17,427 nt of DNA from an uncultured Eubacteriales bacterium (GTDB taxonomy: Bacteria; Bacillota; Clostridia; UMGS1883; UMGS1540): assembly GCA_900552775.1 (NCBI GenBank), contig USAP01000014.1, positions 1 to 17,427 of the forward strand, read 5' to 3'. The notes under the pieces were generated by a model, which saw nothing but the letters and a program-made list of their open reading frames with translations, searched no databases and had not been told where the DNA came from. A program made the position numbers and the translations under genes. This document shows, piece by piece, positions 1-7,896 of the stretch (within the stretch, counting starts at the first letter, position 1; every line of letters begins with the position of its first letter).

Positions 1-3
1 TGC

Positions 4-9
4 TATAAT
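4..9 (+). promoter_or_regulatory. Possible -10 box of the tRNA-Leu promoter
   Basis: A TATAAT hexamer lies 36 nt before the tRNA. Its -35 partner would be outside the window, so only half of a promoter can be seen. Confidence 0.35.
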
Positions 10-44
10 AATAAAGCTGAATGCGACACATGAAAAAACATGAA

Positions 45-128
45 GCGAGTGTGCTGGAATTGGCAGACAGGCACGTTTGAGGGGCGTGTGCTTATGGCGT
101 ACGGGTTCAAGTCCCGTCACTCGCACCA
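45..128 (+). tRNA. tRNA-Leu (anticodon GAG)
   Basis: A complete class II tRNA. The acceptor arms 45-51 (GCGAGTG) and 118-124 (CACTCGC) pair perfectly, followed by the discriminator A and an encoded CCA (125-128). The anticodon loop TTGAGGG gives anticodon GAG, reading CUC/CUU leucine codons. The long variable arm (about 89-100) is typical of tRNA-Leu. The T arm is ACGGG-TTCAAGT-CCCGT. The encoded CCA and clean terminator downstream fit a Firmicutes chromosome. Its 3' end does not match the NBU1-like attachment core found at 12,774. Confidence 0.95.
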
Positions 129-132
129 TATC

Positions 133-172
133 GAGTGTTCATAACGTGTATGAAGTTATGAACACTCTTTTT
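133..172 (+). terminator. Rho-independent terminator of tRNA-Leu
   Basis: A perfect 13-bp stem (133-145 GAGTGTTCATAAC against 155-167) with a 9-nt loop is followed by TTTTT. It begins 4 nt after the tRNA CCA. Confidence 0.9.
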
Positions 173-245
173 CTATGCATATGGTCTTTCAAAAAACTTT
201 ATCGCGTGCTGTGTTGTTCGCACAAATATGGTACGCGGATTGGGT

Positions 246-266
246 GCAGGCTCAGCCTGCTTTTTT
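246..266 (+). terminator. Short GC-rich hairpin with U-tract
   Basis: GCAGGC-TCA-GCCTGC followed by TTTTTTG forms an intrinsic terminator for plus-strand transcription. No gene is visible between it and the tRNA terminator, so it may be a leftover of the element that carried the neighbouring recombinase remnant, or a back-up terminator. On the minus strand it lacks a U-tract. Confidence 0.6.
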
Positions 267-270
267 GTTT

Positions 271-492
271 TTAAGCCGTTTTAGTTGTTCTTAAGTACTC
301 AACCTTAACACCTTTTCTTGTGTTTACTTTTATCTTGTCGAAATTCTCCGGCATATCAAGCTCACCGATGAACTTGTAATGTATTATAACCTCTTGAGTG
401 CGGTTTAATCCCGTGCCCTCTACTGCGTGTACCTCAATTCTCTCAATCAGCTCCTGAAGAATCAGATGAAGTACGGTCTTTTTGACAGAGGC
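271..492 (-). pseudogene. C-terminal remnant of a large serine recombinase (TnpX-like, DUF4368 tail)
   Basis: The last 73 codons of the minus-strand frame ending at 271 read as the tail of large serine recombinases of the Tn4451/TnpX type. The recognisable stretch is LIERIEVHAVEGTGLNRTQ, followed by IIHYKFIGELDMP. The catalytic N-terminal serine domain and the zinc-ribbon/coiled-coil region are absent. Upstream of codon -73 (beyond 492) the frame turns into unrelated sequence and then runs antisense-like through the binding-protein remnant, so the complete 142-codon frame is not a real gene. Such recombinases sit at the end of their transposon or integrative element, so this looks like the scar of a decayed insertion next to or inside the transporter gene. 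Confidence 0.7.
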
Positions 493-595
493 TAGTCTCC
501 GCAGTCCAATACACCATTTACCGACTCCACAAATTACGGCAGGTCTGACCGTCTTCCAACCATACGACGAGAGAGGGGGGTGCGGACATATTTGG

Positions 596-855
596 GGACA
601 TATCGTCCTGCGCTCCGATATACTCGATTTCGATATTCTTTCCTTCTTCAAAGCCTTCGTTTTTAAGTCCTTCGATAAATCCCTTGCGGCAATTATCAAG
701 TGAAGGATGATCCGAAATCTGTGTAATACCTATTTTATAGACTTTTTCCGCCGATGCCCCATTCTGAGTATCCGCCGACTTATTTGTCGAACATCCGCAA
801 AGCCTCGTAATTGTCAGCAAAGCTGCCGCAGTAATTGAAATTACCTTTTTAACAT
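596..855 (-). pseudogene. N-terminal remnant of an ABC-transporter substrate-binding lipoprotein (YtrF/TrpX-like)
   Basis: The minus-strand reading gives a lipoprotein-like start: a hydrophobic segment ending at LCGC (lipobox), then a serine/asparagine-rich linker, then YKIGITQISDHPSLDNCRKG and an EYIGAQDDMS-like stretch. This is typical of the ABC_sub_bind (DUF534) family of uncharacterised or tryptophan/purine-type binding proteins. Full members have about 320 residues; here homology stops after about 85, at position 596. The ATG at 855 runs into TAA after four codons. Adding one A to the A5 run at 846-850 restores MLKKVISITAAALL and joins it to the lipobox frame. The gene is therefore both frameshifted and truncated. 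The 100 bases between it and the recombinase tail (493-595) match nothing I recognise. Confidence 0.7.
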
Positions 856-901
856 TTTTTCTCTTCTCGTCTTTCCCATCTTTCTAAACTTTCCTTTAAA
901 A

Positions 902-933
902 TAAAAAAATCTTCGGACAGACAAGACCGAAGG
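902..933 (-). terminator. Intrinsic terminator (minus strand)
   Basis: On the minus strand CTTCGG (932-927) pairs with CCGAAG (916-911) and is followed by ATTTTTTT. It lies between the operon end (1207) and the broken binding-protein gene (855). It can terminate the operon, or it could be a leader attenuator for the transporter gene. I see no T-box TGGNACC-like sequence to support a T-box. Confidence 0.65.
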
Positions 934-1076
934 AACAAATATCGCAATATTAAATAAACTCCGCAAAATCTATCCTCATCTAATCTCATCTAATCTCTGA
1001 AACCATAATACCATAAAAGCATATTTTTATCAACAACTTTTTTTATTTATACTGCATACGGTTTTGCCGGAAAGAA

Positions 1077-1110
1077 GCTGTTTAAAAAGTCGGTTGACTT
1101 TTTAAACAGC
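1077..1110. repeat. Perfect 15-bp hairpin GCTGTTTAAAAAGTC
   Basis: A 15-nt arm at 1077-1091 and its exact complement at 1096-1110 flank a GGTT loop, followed by CCCCCTA. A second partial copy (GGCTTTTTAAACAGCCCCTA) is at 1176-1195 just after the operon's last stop codon. It may help stop transcription or stabilise the 3' end of the operon mRNA. There is no good U-tract, so it looks more like a small dispersed palindromic repeat than a classical terminator. Confidence 0.7.
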
Positions 1111-1175
1111 CCCCTATTTACGAAGTATAAACTTAAAGAACGGCTTTCAAAACCAATACTTCCTTACCGGGCTGT

Positions 1176-1195
1176 GGCTTTTTAAACAGCCCCTA
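1176..1195. repeat. Second partial copy of the GGGGCTGTTTAAAAAG repeat
   Basis: Nearly identical to the right arm of the 1077-1110 hairpin plus its C-run (one substitution and one C fewer). It lies 12 nt after the stop of the ceramidase-like gene. Confidence 0.55.
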
Positions 1196-1206
1196 TACTT
1201 CTATGA

Positions 1207-2721
1207 TTAAAAGAGCTTATTGATTTCCGCCAAGGTATTTCTCACAAGCAAATCTCCGCCCTCATGGCCGACCTTACCGCTTGCGATAAAAGCGCTGTAA
1301 TGCTTGCCCTTTTCGGCTTTCTCCGTAGGCAAATATCCTAACGAACCGCAAGCAAGCTGAACCAGGAAGGTTTGCTCGGCACGGCTTCTCGCTTTAATCT
1401 GGTTGCCGTAATTGAGGAAAAGCTCAAACGGGTTTGTTGCAAAAGCAATATTTCCGATTCTGAGTATATGAACCTCTGTGTCAATCACGTCAATTAACTC
1501 CTGAAGCCTCATTCTGCGCAAAACGCCGAGATAAATCTGAAGGTTTGCGGCATCGTTAAAATCCACATCTCCCTCTTTATCGGCAAAATATTCGCGGATT
1601 GCTTTCTTTGCCTCTAACTCATCTTTAAGCGTTGCACGTCTTAAGGGAAGCTTGAAATTATGGACTTCATGAACAAATTCATTGCTTTCTTCTTCCTCAA
1701 AAAGACCCTCGTTATAAACCTCTATTATTTCATTTGCAATTCGCTTTCCCGCTTTTTTCATGCCTGCAATATCAAACATTGAGGGATCTGCTCTGCGAAC
1801 CTTTGGATTATTGCGCGTAATATTCGGGTCATGGACATCACTCTCGGGCTCAACCCAGCGAACCAGGTCAACCGGGCACTGATCCCCCGCAGCGCTGCAA
1901 AGCGGCAGCAGGAAAATCTCCTCGCCGAAATGACGTCTCAAAAGCATTTTAACCTCTCCCCAGAAGTCGGGAGATACAAACAGCCTGTGCTGAACACACT
2001 GAGCGGGACACGCAAGATTTGCCACGATGCCCGAAAGCTTTTTGTTTTCATCAAAAACATATATAAGCTCAATACCGGAATCGTTTCCGCCTTCAAGCTC
2101 TGTAAACACGGCGGTATCCGTATTGCCCCACATCTGAGCGCTTCCGTCGGAATAGCAGGCTCTGCGGCACATCCCCACGGGAGCACGTCCGAAAGCGCTG
2201 ACAAAAGAGCTTTCTTTTCTGTTTCTCCAAGCTGTCATAATTGCTTCGGATACCTTTTCGGTCAAAAGGATACTCATTTCTTCATCTGTGATAATATTGT
2301 CGTTTCCCGTAATCTCCGCGCTTTCAACATATTTTCTGCCGGAGGGAAGATTTTCCTCCAAAAGGTTTCTGAAGGAGCCTGTAGCAGTCAGCACTTCACT
2401 CTCTATGCTCATTTCACGCTCCGTATAACCGGGACCGGTATGAGTGTGAATGGCGCTTATAATAACCTTATCAACGTCAAGTCCTTCATTATTGTTTCTT
2501 ATGTTGTTTTTGATTCTTTCGCAAAGTTTTTCCGTAACACTTACAAGGTCAACACTGCAAAATACAGCCTGGTCGTTTCCCGAGTCAAACGCAAGCGCCG
2601 TTGCCGTCACGGGCTTTTCAACATATTCGGAAATACGCTCCGCAAACTGACCCTGCAATGAACAAGGTTTCTCGGGCGTAATATCCGTTTCCGCCCAGCC
2701 GGTTTTAATTCCGTAAATCAT
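1207..2721 (-). CDS. Ceramidase-like amidohydrolase (neutral/alkaline ceramidase N-terminal domain)
   Basis: The 504-residue protein matches the catalytic domain of neutral ceramidase-type amidases. Zinc-ligand signatures are visible: HTHTGP at residues 92-97 and QHRLFVSPDFWG at 244-255. The family's GDVSPN nucleophile hexapeptide appears as GDQCPV (279-284), with Cys282 where the catalytic serine is expected. No signal peptide is present, and at 504 residues it lacks the C-terminal Ig-like domain of secreted ceramidases (about 650-700), so it probably acts in the cytoplasm on something other than ceramide, most likely an amide or ester conjugate. It is the last gene of the eight-gene operon, 16 nt after the CapA-like gene. 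An AGGAGAG ribosome site supports the ATG at 2721. Exact substrate unknown. Confidence 0.8.
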   Translation of the reverse strand: MIYGIKTGWAETDITPEKPCSLQGQFAERISEYVEKPVTATALAFDSGNDQAVFCSVDLVSVTEKLCERIKNNIRNNNEGLDVDKVIISAIHTHTGPGYTEREMSIESEVLTATGSFRNLLEENLPSGRKYVESAEITGNDNIITDEEMSILLTEKVSEAIMTAWRNRKESSFVSAFGRAPVGMCRRACYSDGSAQMWGNTDTAVFTELEGGNDSGIELIYVFDENKKLSGIVANLACPAQCVQHRLFVSPDFWGEVKMLLRRHFGEEIFLLPLCSAAGDQCPVDLVRWVEPESDVHDPNITRNNPKVRRADPSMFDIAGMKKAGKRIANEIIEVYNEGLFEEEESNEFVHEVHNFKLPLRRATLKDELEAKKAIREYFADKEGDVDFNDAANLQIYLGVLRRMRLQELIDVIDTEVHILRIGNIAFATNPFELFLNYGNQIKARSRAEQTFLVQLACGSLGYLPTEKAEKGKHYSAFIASGKVGHEGGDLLVRNTLAEINKLF

Positions 2722-2737
2722 TTTATTTACTCTCCTT

Positions 2738-3997
2738 CTATAATTGTACTTTTCCGTTTTCCGAAATATTGATTTTGCTCATCTCGGAAAATCTTGATAA
2801 AATTGAATTTTCGGTTGCTTTTCGCGGCCAGCCGAAGGATGAATGCTTCATCCCGAATCCAAGCTCAACAGGCATAAACTCAAGGCTCTTAAGCTCTCTG
2901 TCTTCAATCTCAAAGAATGCGATTACCGATTCTGTCATAGCTCTGCTTCTTTGCAAGCCTATTGTAAAATCGCGTGTGCGTGATTTAAAGACCTCATACA
3001 CACCTTCTTCGGGCGCAACGCCGTATTTTTGATAAAAATCATAAGGGATAATCTTGCAATTTTCAAGGTGCAGAATAAAATCACCGAGAGAATAAAATAT
3101 CGGCAGCCCGTTATATATTTCAAAAGGTCTTAAAAGATGCGGTCCGTGACCTATGACGGCATGCGCTCCTTCATCAATGCACATATGCGCAAAATCCTTT
3201 AAAAACTCGGGTGTTGTTTCAAGCGTTTCACCTTCAAAACAGTGAGAATGAACGGACACAAGCACTGTATCTGCCTGAAATTTCGCATCTCTGATTGCTG
3301 TCTTTATACGTTTTAAATCCGTTTTTGACACTTCGCTTAATACCTTAGGCTCGCCGAGTCTGAAAATCATATTGCCGAATCTTACCTCGCCCTCCTCGGG
3401 CGGCAACAGATACCCTTGTTTTTGGTCATCAAGCATTTCCGCATTTAATTTTGTTTTATCGGCAATTTCATTTAACGCCTTAAGGTCATCATTGCGGACA
3501 TAAACTACTTCTTTAATGCCAAGGGAATTTATTCCCGGTCTTCCGATAAAATCACGAGACTGCTCCCCGGCTTCCGCCCCCGGCGAAAAGTCGGCAGTGC
3601 AGGATATTACGGCAGCTCTTCCGCTCGGAGTATTTATATAAGACGGCCTCGACGCTTCGGCAAGATTTCTGCCGGCGCCCGAATTTAAAAAGCCTGCGGA
3701 TTTAACGTTTTCAAGTGTCTGCAAAAAGCCGTTAACCGCAAAATCCATACAATGATTATTTGCGGTTGTTGTGACGTTAAAGCCGAAATCTTTAAGATCC
3801 GAAATTACGTTTTTCTCCGTTCTGAGCCATGTTCCGCCGCTGTATTTTGCAGGATAGCAATCTTCGCAAACAGTTGTTTCAAGATTGAAAAATCTTATAT
3901 CACCGCGGCAGATATAATTCTTGATTTCATCAAAGCCGTCATAGTATCGGGGCAAATTCTTTTGTATCGCACAATCGCCCACAGCAGTAATTTTCAT
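2738..3997 (-). CDS. CapA/PgsA-family metallophosphatase-like protein
   Basis: The 419-residue protein shows the motif series of the PGA_cap calcineurin-like family: VGD near the N-terminus, NLETTV, ANNHCMDF, SVHSH, and GHGPHLLRPFEIYNG followed by IFYSLGDFI. Family members are tied to poly-gamma-glutamate and capsule metabolism, but many stand-alone copies occur in catabolic clusters with unknown substrates. There is no N-terminal membrane anchor, unlike capsule-linked CapA, so a cytoplasmic hydrolase is likely. An upstream in-frame TTG at 4009 exists, but GGAG six bases before the ATG at 3997 makes that ATG the better start. It begins 12 nt after the M20 hydrolase stop, within the same operon. 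Confidence 0.82.
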   Translation of the reverse strand: MKITAVGDCAIQKNLPRYYDGFDEIKNYICRGDIRFFNLETTVCEDCYPAKYSGGTWLRTEKNVISDLKDFGFNVTTTANNHCMDFAVNGFLQTLENVKSAGFLNSGAGRNLAEASRPSYINTPSGRAAVISCTADFSPGAEAGEQSRDFIGRPGINSLGIKEVVYVRNDDLKALNEIADKTKLNAEMLDDQKQGYLLPPEEGEVRFGNMIFRLGEPKVLSEVSKTDLKRIKTAIRDAKFQADTVLVSVHSHCFEGETLETTPEFLKDFAHMCIDEGAHAVIGHGPHLLRPFEIYNGLPIFYSLGDFILHLENCKIIPYDFYQKYGVAPEEGVYEVFKSRTRDFTIGLQRSRAMTESVIAFFEIEDRELKSLEFMPVELGFGMKHSSFGWPRKATENSILSRFSEMSKINISENGKVQL

Positions 3998-4009
3998 AAT
4001 TATCTCCAA

Positions 4010-5107
4010 TCAAGCAAAGTATTTCATAATTATATCTTTTTCGATTTCAAAGCTTTTTGAAACACTTGATTTCTCCAGCCATTCTTCTCTTGTATGAGCT
4101 CTGCCGCCGTTATAGGTTCCGACACATACCGCCGGAACTCCCATGGAAAGCGGAATATTTGCATCCGTTGACGCCGAGCGAATCACAACGTCTTCTCCCG
4201 AATGCTTTTTCTGAACCTCCATACAAAATGCCGCCATATCGTCAATCTTCTTTTTATCTACGTTTTGCATGCAGGGTCTGTCACCTACAAGCTCGACGGT
4301 TACACAGGCTCCGAGGGACTTCATATATTCAAAAATCTCCTCGAATTTCTTTTTCATGTATTCAAGATTTTCAAATGCTTCGCTTCTGTATTCGCAAAGC
4401 ATCTGAGCCTCCTCGGGAATTGTGTTAACGGACGTTCCTCCCGAAATCACACCGACATTATAGGTGGTTTTTGCATTTGTCGGAACCTCAAGCTCATATA
4501 TTTTTGTAATTCCCTTTGCCAAAACATCAACGGCGCTCTGATTTCCGAAGCTCCCGTATGAATGTCCGCCTTCGCTTTTAACGGTCACCTTATACCTGTG
4601 CGAGCCGACACTTTGTGTTACGATCTCGCTGTATACACCGTCAAACGTGTAAAACTCAGAAATATCCTTGCCGTACCTTTCAAATACCGCTCTTGTTCCC
4701 TTTAAATTTCCGAGCCCTTCCTCGCATGAATTAAAGACAATCAAAAGCGTTTTCCGCGGCTTTTTGCCCAAGTCCGATATATACTTCAGATTTGCAATGA
4801 GCGACGCAAGGCAAACTGTATCGTCTCCGCATCCGGGACAATATATATTACTGTCGTCCTCTAAAAGCGGCAACGCCTCCGTATCGGGAAAAACAACATC
4901 CGTATGAGCTTCGAAAACAACCGTCTCGGGGCTGTTGCCGTCTATTTTAACAATTACATTTTTTGCATCGTCTGTTTCTGCTTTGAAGCCCCATGAATGC
5001 AAAATATTTGTTATATACTCAACTCTTTTATCCTCAAGTCCGGAAGGAGCGGGAATTACGCATAATTCCCGCAAGAGCTTATCGTTTAAATCATAATACT
5101 TTTTCAT
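4010..5107 (-). CDS. M20-family metallopeptidase / amidohydrolase
   Basis: A 365-residue dinuclear zinc hydrolase of the M20 family. Ligands and catalytic residues can be placed: H68-x-D70 (FEAHTDVV), the bridging Asp in GCGDDT (93-97), the Glu pair E129/E130 (NSCEEG), D156 (TFDG) and H338 (GGRAHTREEW). The inserted dimerisation lid domain spans about 168-275 and includes H182 (GGHSYGSFGNQ). Relatives cleave dipeptides, tripeptides or N-acyl amino acids and carbamoyl compounds. In this operon, beside a sugar isomerase and kinase, it may release a sugar-linked amino acid or acyl group, but the substrate cannot be read from the sequence. It starts 10 nt after the isomerase stop. There is no signal peptide, so it is cytoplasmic. 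Confidence 0.88.
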   Translation of the reverse strand: MKKYYDLNDKLLRELCVIPAPSGLEDKRVEYITNILHSWGFKAETDDAKNVIVKIDGNSPETVVFEAHTDVVFPDTEALPLLEDDSNIYCPGCGDDTVCLASLIANLKYISDLGKKPRKTLLIVFNSCEEGLGNLKGTRAVFERYGKDISEFYTFDGVYSEIVTQSVGSHRYKVTVKSEGGHSYGSFGNQSAVDVLAKGITKIYELEVPTNAKTTYNVGVISGGTSVNTIPEEAQMLCEYRSEAFENLEYMKKKFEEIFEYMKSLGACVTVELVGDRPCMQNVDKKKIDDMAAFCMEVQKKHSGEDVVIRSASTDANIPLSMGVPAVCVGTYNGGRAHTREEWLEKSSVSKSFEIEKDIIMKYFA

Positions 5108-5117
5108 AGCCGGTCTC

Positions 5118-6464
5118 TTAAAGTATTTCTATGCCGAGTATATCGCACAAATCTTTAATCTTATCCGTGTTGTCTCCGTAAGAAATAATATAATGCTGAC
5201 ACATTACGTTCTGAACAAAATCCTCTGTATCGCGAATCTTGATTTTCAGGCCGGGAAGCTGCGGCGCAGGCTGCGTCCATCCTGCCTCCTCCCATTTCTG
5301 CGGAGTTTCGGCAACGCCGAGCTCCATGTGCATATAGTAGCTGTCTCCGCAATGCGTCAGACGGCAAAGCGTAACGGTTCCCGTTTTAAGCTTTGAAACA
5401 TTTAAAATTCCTTCGGAAAGCTCACCGAACGCAGCCGGCATAACCTTTGTCTCACCGTCTGTCACCTCTGCCGGAACATAATCGGGAACGCCCATTAAGA
5501 CGCCGTCTTCAAAATACTCGTAAAATTCAAGATATGCCGCGCACTGCCCCGTCAAATATTTAACCATAAGCTGTGTTACCGCGCCGAGGCAATCGTTTTC
5601 GGGAATGGTGCAAAGCTTATCAACATCCGAAAGAAGCATGAACACGGGCGCCGGCGGAAAACCGAAAAGCTTTTTCATTCCGTCAACATCCTTAAGGGAA
5701 ACAGCGTCGCACTTTCTCTCACGCACAAGAGCAGATACGGCAAGATAAAGCTTTGCCGCAATTTCCATGCTTTCTCTTTTTCCTTCCTTGAGAAAATGCC
5801 ATTTTGAAATATACTTGTCTATAACCTCGTTTACCTCTGCATCGGAAATCCCTTCGAGTCTCTTCTCGATATCCATAAGCTCCATCGTTTCGATTTCAGT
5901 TCCGATTGTACGCTTTAAGGATGCGCCGTCATAAAGAGTTCCGTAAAGGTTCATGTCTCTGTATCCGCCCATAAACACTCTCGAATGACGAAGCTTTTCT
6001 GCCGCGCACGCGGCGCTTCCCCATGCTGCAACGCGTTTTGCCGACGACTCTTTTCCGATTATATCATATATGTATTTAAACGTATATCCCATATCGAAAA
6101 ATGTTTTGCGCAGCGCAGACGTCCCCGCCTGGTCGGCTGTTGTAACTATTCTTCCGTCCTCAATCCAGCCGCACAAGCCCCACAAAACCATGGGCTTATT
6201 TCTGAAGTGCTCACAAACCTTTATAACGGCGTGAGTCGGAATCCAGCCCGCAATACAAACAACGAGAAAATCAAAATCCTCGCTTTTAAGCTTTTTGACA
6301 GCTTTTTCTATGTCCTTTTCTTCATAATCGTCGGTTATCGGGAAAACAGACACGGTATCGACGCCGGCATTGTTTAAATCCCCGAGCGCTTTTCCGCATT
6401 TTTCTTCCAAAATCTCAATAGGTGTGTTTACTTCGCCGAATCCGGCAAAACCAGCTTTAATCAT
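5118..6464 (-). CDS. FucI/AraA-like sugar isomerase family protein
   Basis: The 448-residue protein belongs to the L-fucose/L-arabinose isomerase superfamily (COG2407-like), with two N-terminal Rossmann-like domains and a C-terminal catalytic domain. Likely metal ligands, counted from the chosen start, are E289 (IPENDCLGA), E313 (LEFYEYF) and H424 (CQHYIISYGD). The usual LMGHDGP motif reads LMGVPDYVP here, so the His of that motif is absent and substrate specificity probably differs. These enzymes convert an aldose to a ketose. The first in-frame ATG (6482) overlaps the kinase stop but has no ribosome site. AAAGGA lies about 9 nt before the ATG at 6464, and the family's MIKAGFAGFGEVNTP start fits there. 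It is translated just after the kinase, suggesting coupled function. Confidence 0.82.
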   Translation of the reverse strand: MIKAGFAGFGEVNTPIEILEEKCGKALGDLNNAGVDTVSVFPITDDYEEKDIEKAVKKLKSEDFDFLVVCIAGWIPTHAVIKVCEHFRNKPMVLWGLCGWIEDGRIVTTADQAGTSALRKTFFDMGYTFKYIYDIIGKESSAKRVAAWGSAACAAEKLRHSRVFMGGYRDMNLYGTLYDGASLKRTIGTEIETMELMDIEKRLEGISDAEVNEVIDKYISKWHFLKEGKRESMEIAAKLYLAVSALVRERKCDAVSLKDVDGMKKLFGFPPAPVFMLLSDVDKLCTIPENDCLGAVTQLMVKYLTGQCAAYLEFYEYFEDGVLMGVPDYVPAEVTDGETKVMPAAFGELSEGILNVSKLKTGTVTLCRLTHCGDSYYMHMELGVAETPQKWEEAGWTQPAPQLPGLKIKIRDTEDFVQNVMCQHYIISYGDNTDKIKDLCDILGIEIL

Positions 6465-6478
6465 ATTGTTTGTTCCTT

Positions 6479-7882
6479 TCATACGGGATTTAATAAATTA
6501 TCCGTCATTTTATATCGGGAAAATACCTCGTCATAGTTAACTCCGGAGGAGCTGAATGTTTTGTCGGTTAAAACGATTTTCACGCAAGCGCTCTTTACGC
6601 TTTCAAACACGCCGCAGCCCACTCCCGCCAAAATCGCAGAGCCCAGGCAGGCGGTTTCCCTGTTTTTCAGAGTGTTGAGCGTTTTCCCCGTCATATCGGC
6701 CTTGATTTGACACCACAGCGGGCTCATTGCACCGCCGCCCATAATTTTAATGCTTGTTACGTTGTACGGCAGATATTCAATGTTTTCTCGAAGCTGAGCC
6801 GAAACCGCTTCAAGTATGCTGCGCACAAAATGTCCTCTCGTATGCTGAAGCGTTACACCCGTAAAACTTCCCTTTGCGGACGGATTGTATTTCGGCATTG
6901 TGCTGCCGGAAAGATGCGGAAGCATTGTAAGCCCGTCACAGCCGGGCGGCACCTCCTCAGCCAGTTTGTCAAGATCTGCAAAGGAAAAATCCTCGCAAAA
7001 ATTGTTTTTAAACCATTTGAGCGCTATGCCTGCCGTCTGCGTCCAAAGAATACGGGCATATCCTCCGTCAAAATTATAGTGGCACGGAATAATACTGTCA
7101 GGGTCATATGCCGGAATACTGTTGCAGGGGGCGAAGAGAACCATTGAGGTCCCCGTCATTTCGCTTATATCGCCTTCGTGCAAAACGCCTGCGCCGATAG
7201 CTGCGGCAACCTGATCCATGCCGCTTGTCATAACCTTGATACCGTTATAATCTCCGACATATTGAGCGCTGTCAAAAAGCCTTGGAAGCTTTTCCTTCGA
7301 TACACCCAGGAAAGTCAGCATTTCGTCCCACCACTCGCCGTTTCTGATGTCAAAGTAAAGCGATGATGACTGCAGCGATTTTTCCGTGACAAATTCACCC
7401 GTAAGCTTATAAAGAATATAGTCCTCAAGAAGAAATATCTTTCTTGTTTTCTCAAAAACCTCAGGCAAATTTTTCTTAAACCATAAAAGCTTTGAAGCGG
7501 GCCATGTGGCTGTTATTTCGGGCTGTCCGGTTATTTCGTAAACCTTTCTGTTTCCAAAAGCCTCTTTTATTTCCAACGCTTCTTCCGATGCTCTGTTGTC
7601 AAGCCATACCACGGCATTATGCAAAGGCTTACCGTTATCGTCTGTCAAAATCAGAGTTTCGCATTGCGTATCGACAGCCAGCGCGTATATCTCCGCTTCG
7701 GCGCGCGCATCGCTTATTGCCGTTTTGACTATATTGATATAATCATCGGCAGCAAATTCAACCGTGTCGCCGCTTGTTATTAAATTATAATCATATGTAC
7801 GGCAAAAAAGCATTTTACCGTTTTCGTCAAAGGCTGCGGCCTTTACGGAGGTTGTTCCGACATCAATTCCGAGTAAATTCAT
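6479..7882 (-). CDS. FGGY-family carbohydrate kinase
   Basis: A 467-residue two-lobed sugar kinase, close to the usual family length of 480-500. Visible motifs are the N-terminal phosphate loop GIDVGTTSVKA (5-15), VVWLDNRAS (91-99) in the sugar-binding region, the catalytic-base motif TSGMDQVAAAIGAG with D223, and the ATP-binding IMGGGAMSPLW (380-390). It would phosphorylate a ketose or polyol with ATP. The adjacent FucI-like isomerase probably supplies the ketose. I cannot assign xylulokinase, fuculokinase or erythrulose kinase with confidence. The ATG at 7882 follows an ideal CCGGAGGC site, 14 nt after the YjbQ gene. Its TGA stop overlaps an ATG of the next gene. Confidence 0.9.
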   Translation of the reverse strand: MNLLGIDVGTTSVKAAAFDENGKMLFCRTYDYNLITSGDTVEFAADDYINIVKTAISDARAEAEIYALAVDTQCETLILTDDNGKPLHNAVVWLDNRASEEALEIKEAFGNRKVYEITGQPEITATWPASKLLWFKKNLPEVFEKTRKIFLLEDYILYKLTGEFVTEKSLQSSSLYFDIRNGEWWDEMLTFLGVSKEKLPRLFDSAQYVGDYNGIKVMTSGMDQVAAAIGAGVLHEGDISEMTGTSMVLFAPCNSIPAYDPDSIIPCHYNFDGGYARILWTQTAGIALKWFKNNFCEDFSFADLDKLAEEVPPGCDGLTMLPHLSGSTMPKYNPSAKGSFTGVTLQHTRGHFVRSILEAVSAQLRENIEYLPYNVTSIKIMGGGAMSPLWCQIKADMTGKTLNTLKNRETACLGSAILAGVGCGVFESVKSACVKIVLTDKTFSSSGVNYDEVFSRYKMTDNLLNPV

Positions 7883-7896
7883 TTATGCCTCCGGTT

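Larger units (their letters stand above)
856..1206. other. Gene-free stretch with terminator and repeated hairpin element
   Basis: No convincing ORF. It holds an intrinsic terminator (902-933), a 10-bp unit TCATCTAATC in two tandem copies (976-985, 986-995), and two copies of a GCTGTTTAAAAAG-type repeat (1077-1110 and 1176-1195). It separates the end of the catabolic operon from the broken transporter gene. Confidence 0.6.

Noticed and set aside
45-128. tRNA-Leu at the left edge as the attB of the NBU1-like element
   Set aside because: Its 3' end (GTCACTCGC) does not match CCTGTCTCTCCGCT and it lies 12 kb away in different-style DNA.
271-699. A single 142-residue protein on the minus strand
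   Set aside because: Only the last 73 codons resemble a family; the front part reads through unrelated sequence and an overlapping gene remnant in another frame.
902-1010. T-box riboswitch upstream of the binding-protein remnant
   Set aside because: There is a terminator hairpin, but no TGGNACC-type antiterminator sequence or stem I with specifier loop could be identified.
1831-2661. 276-codon open frame on the plus strand
   Set aside because: It lies fully antisense to the ceramidase-like gene, has no ribosome site or family resemblance, and reflects codon bias of the real gene.
6707-7147. 146-codon plus-strand frame antisense to the FGGY kinase
   Set aside because: Shadow of a well-supported gene; composition is Arg/His/Cys-rich and matches no family.
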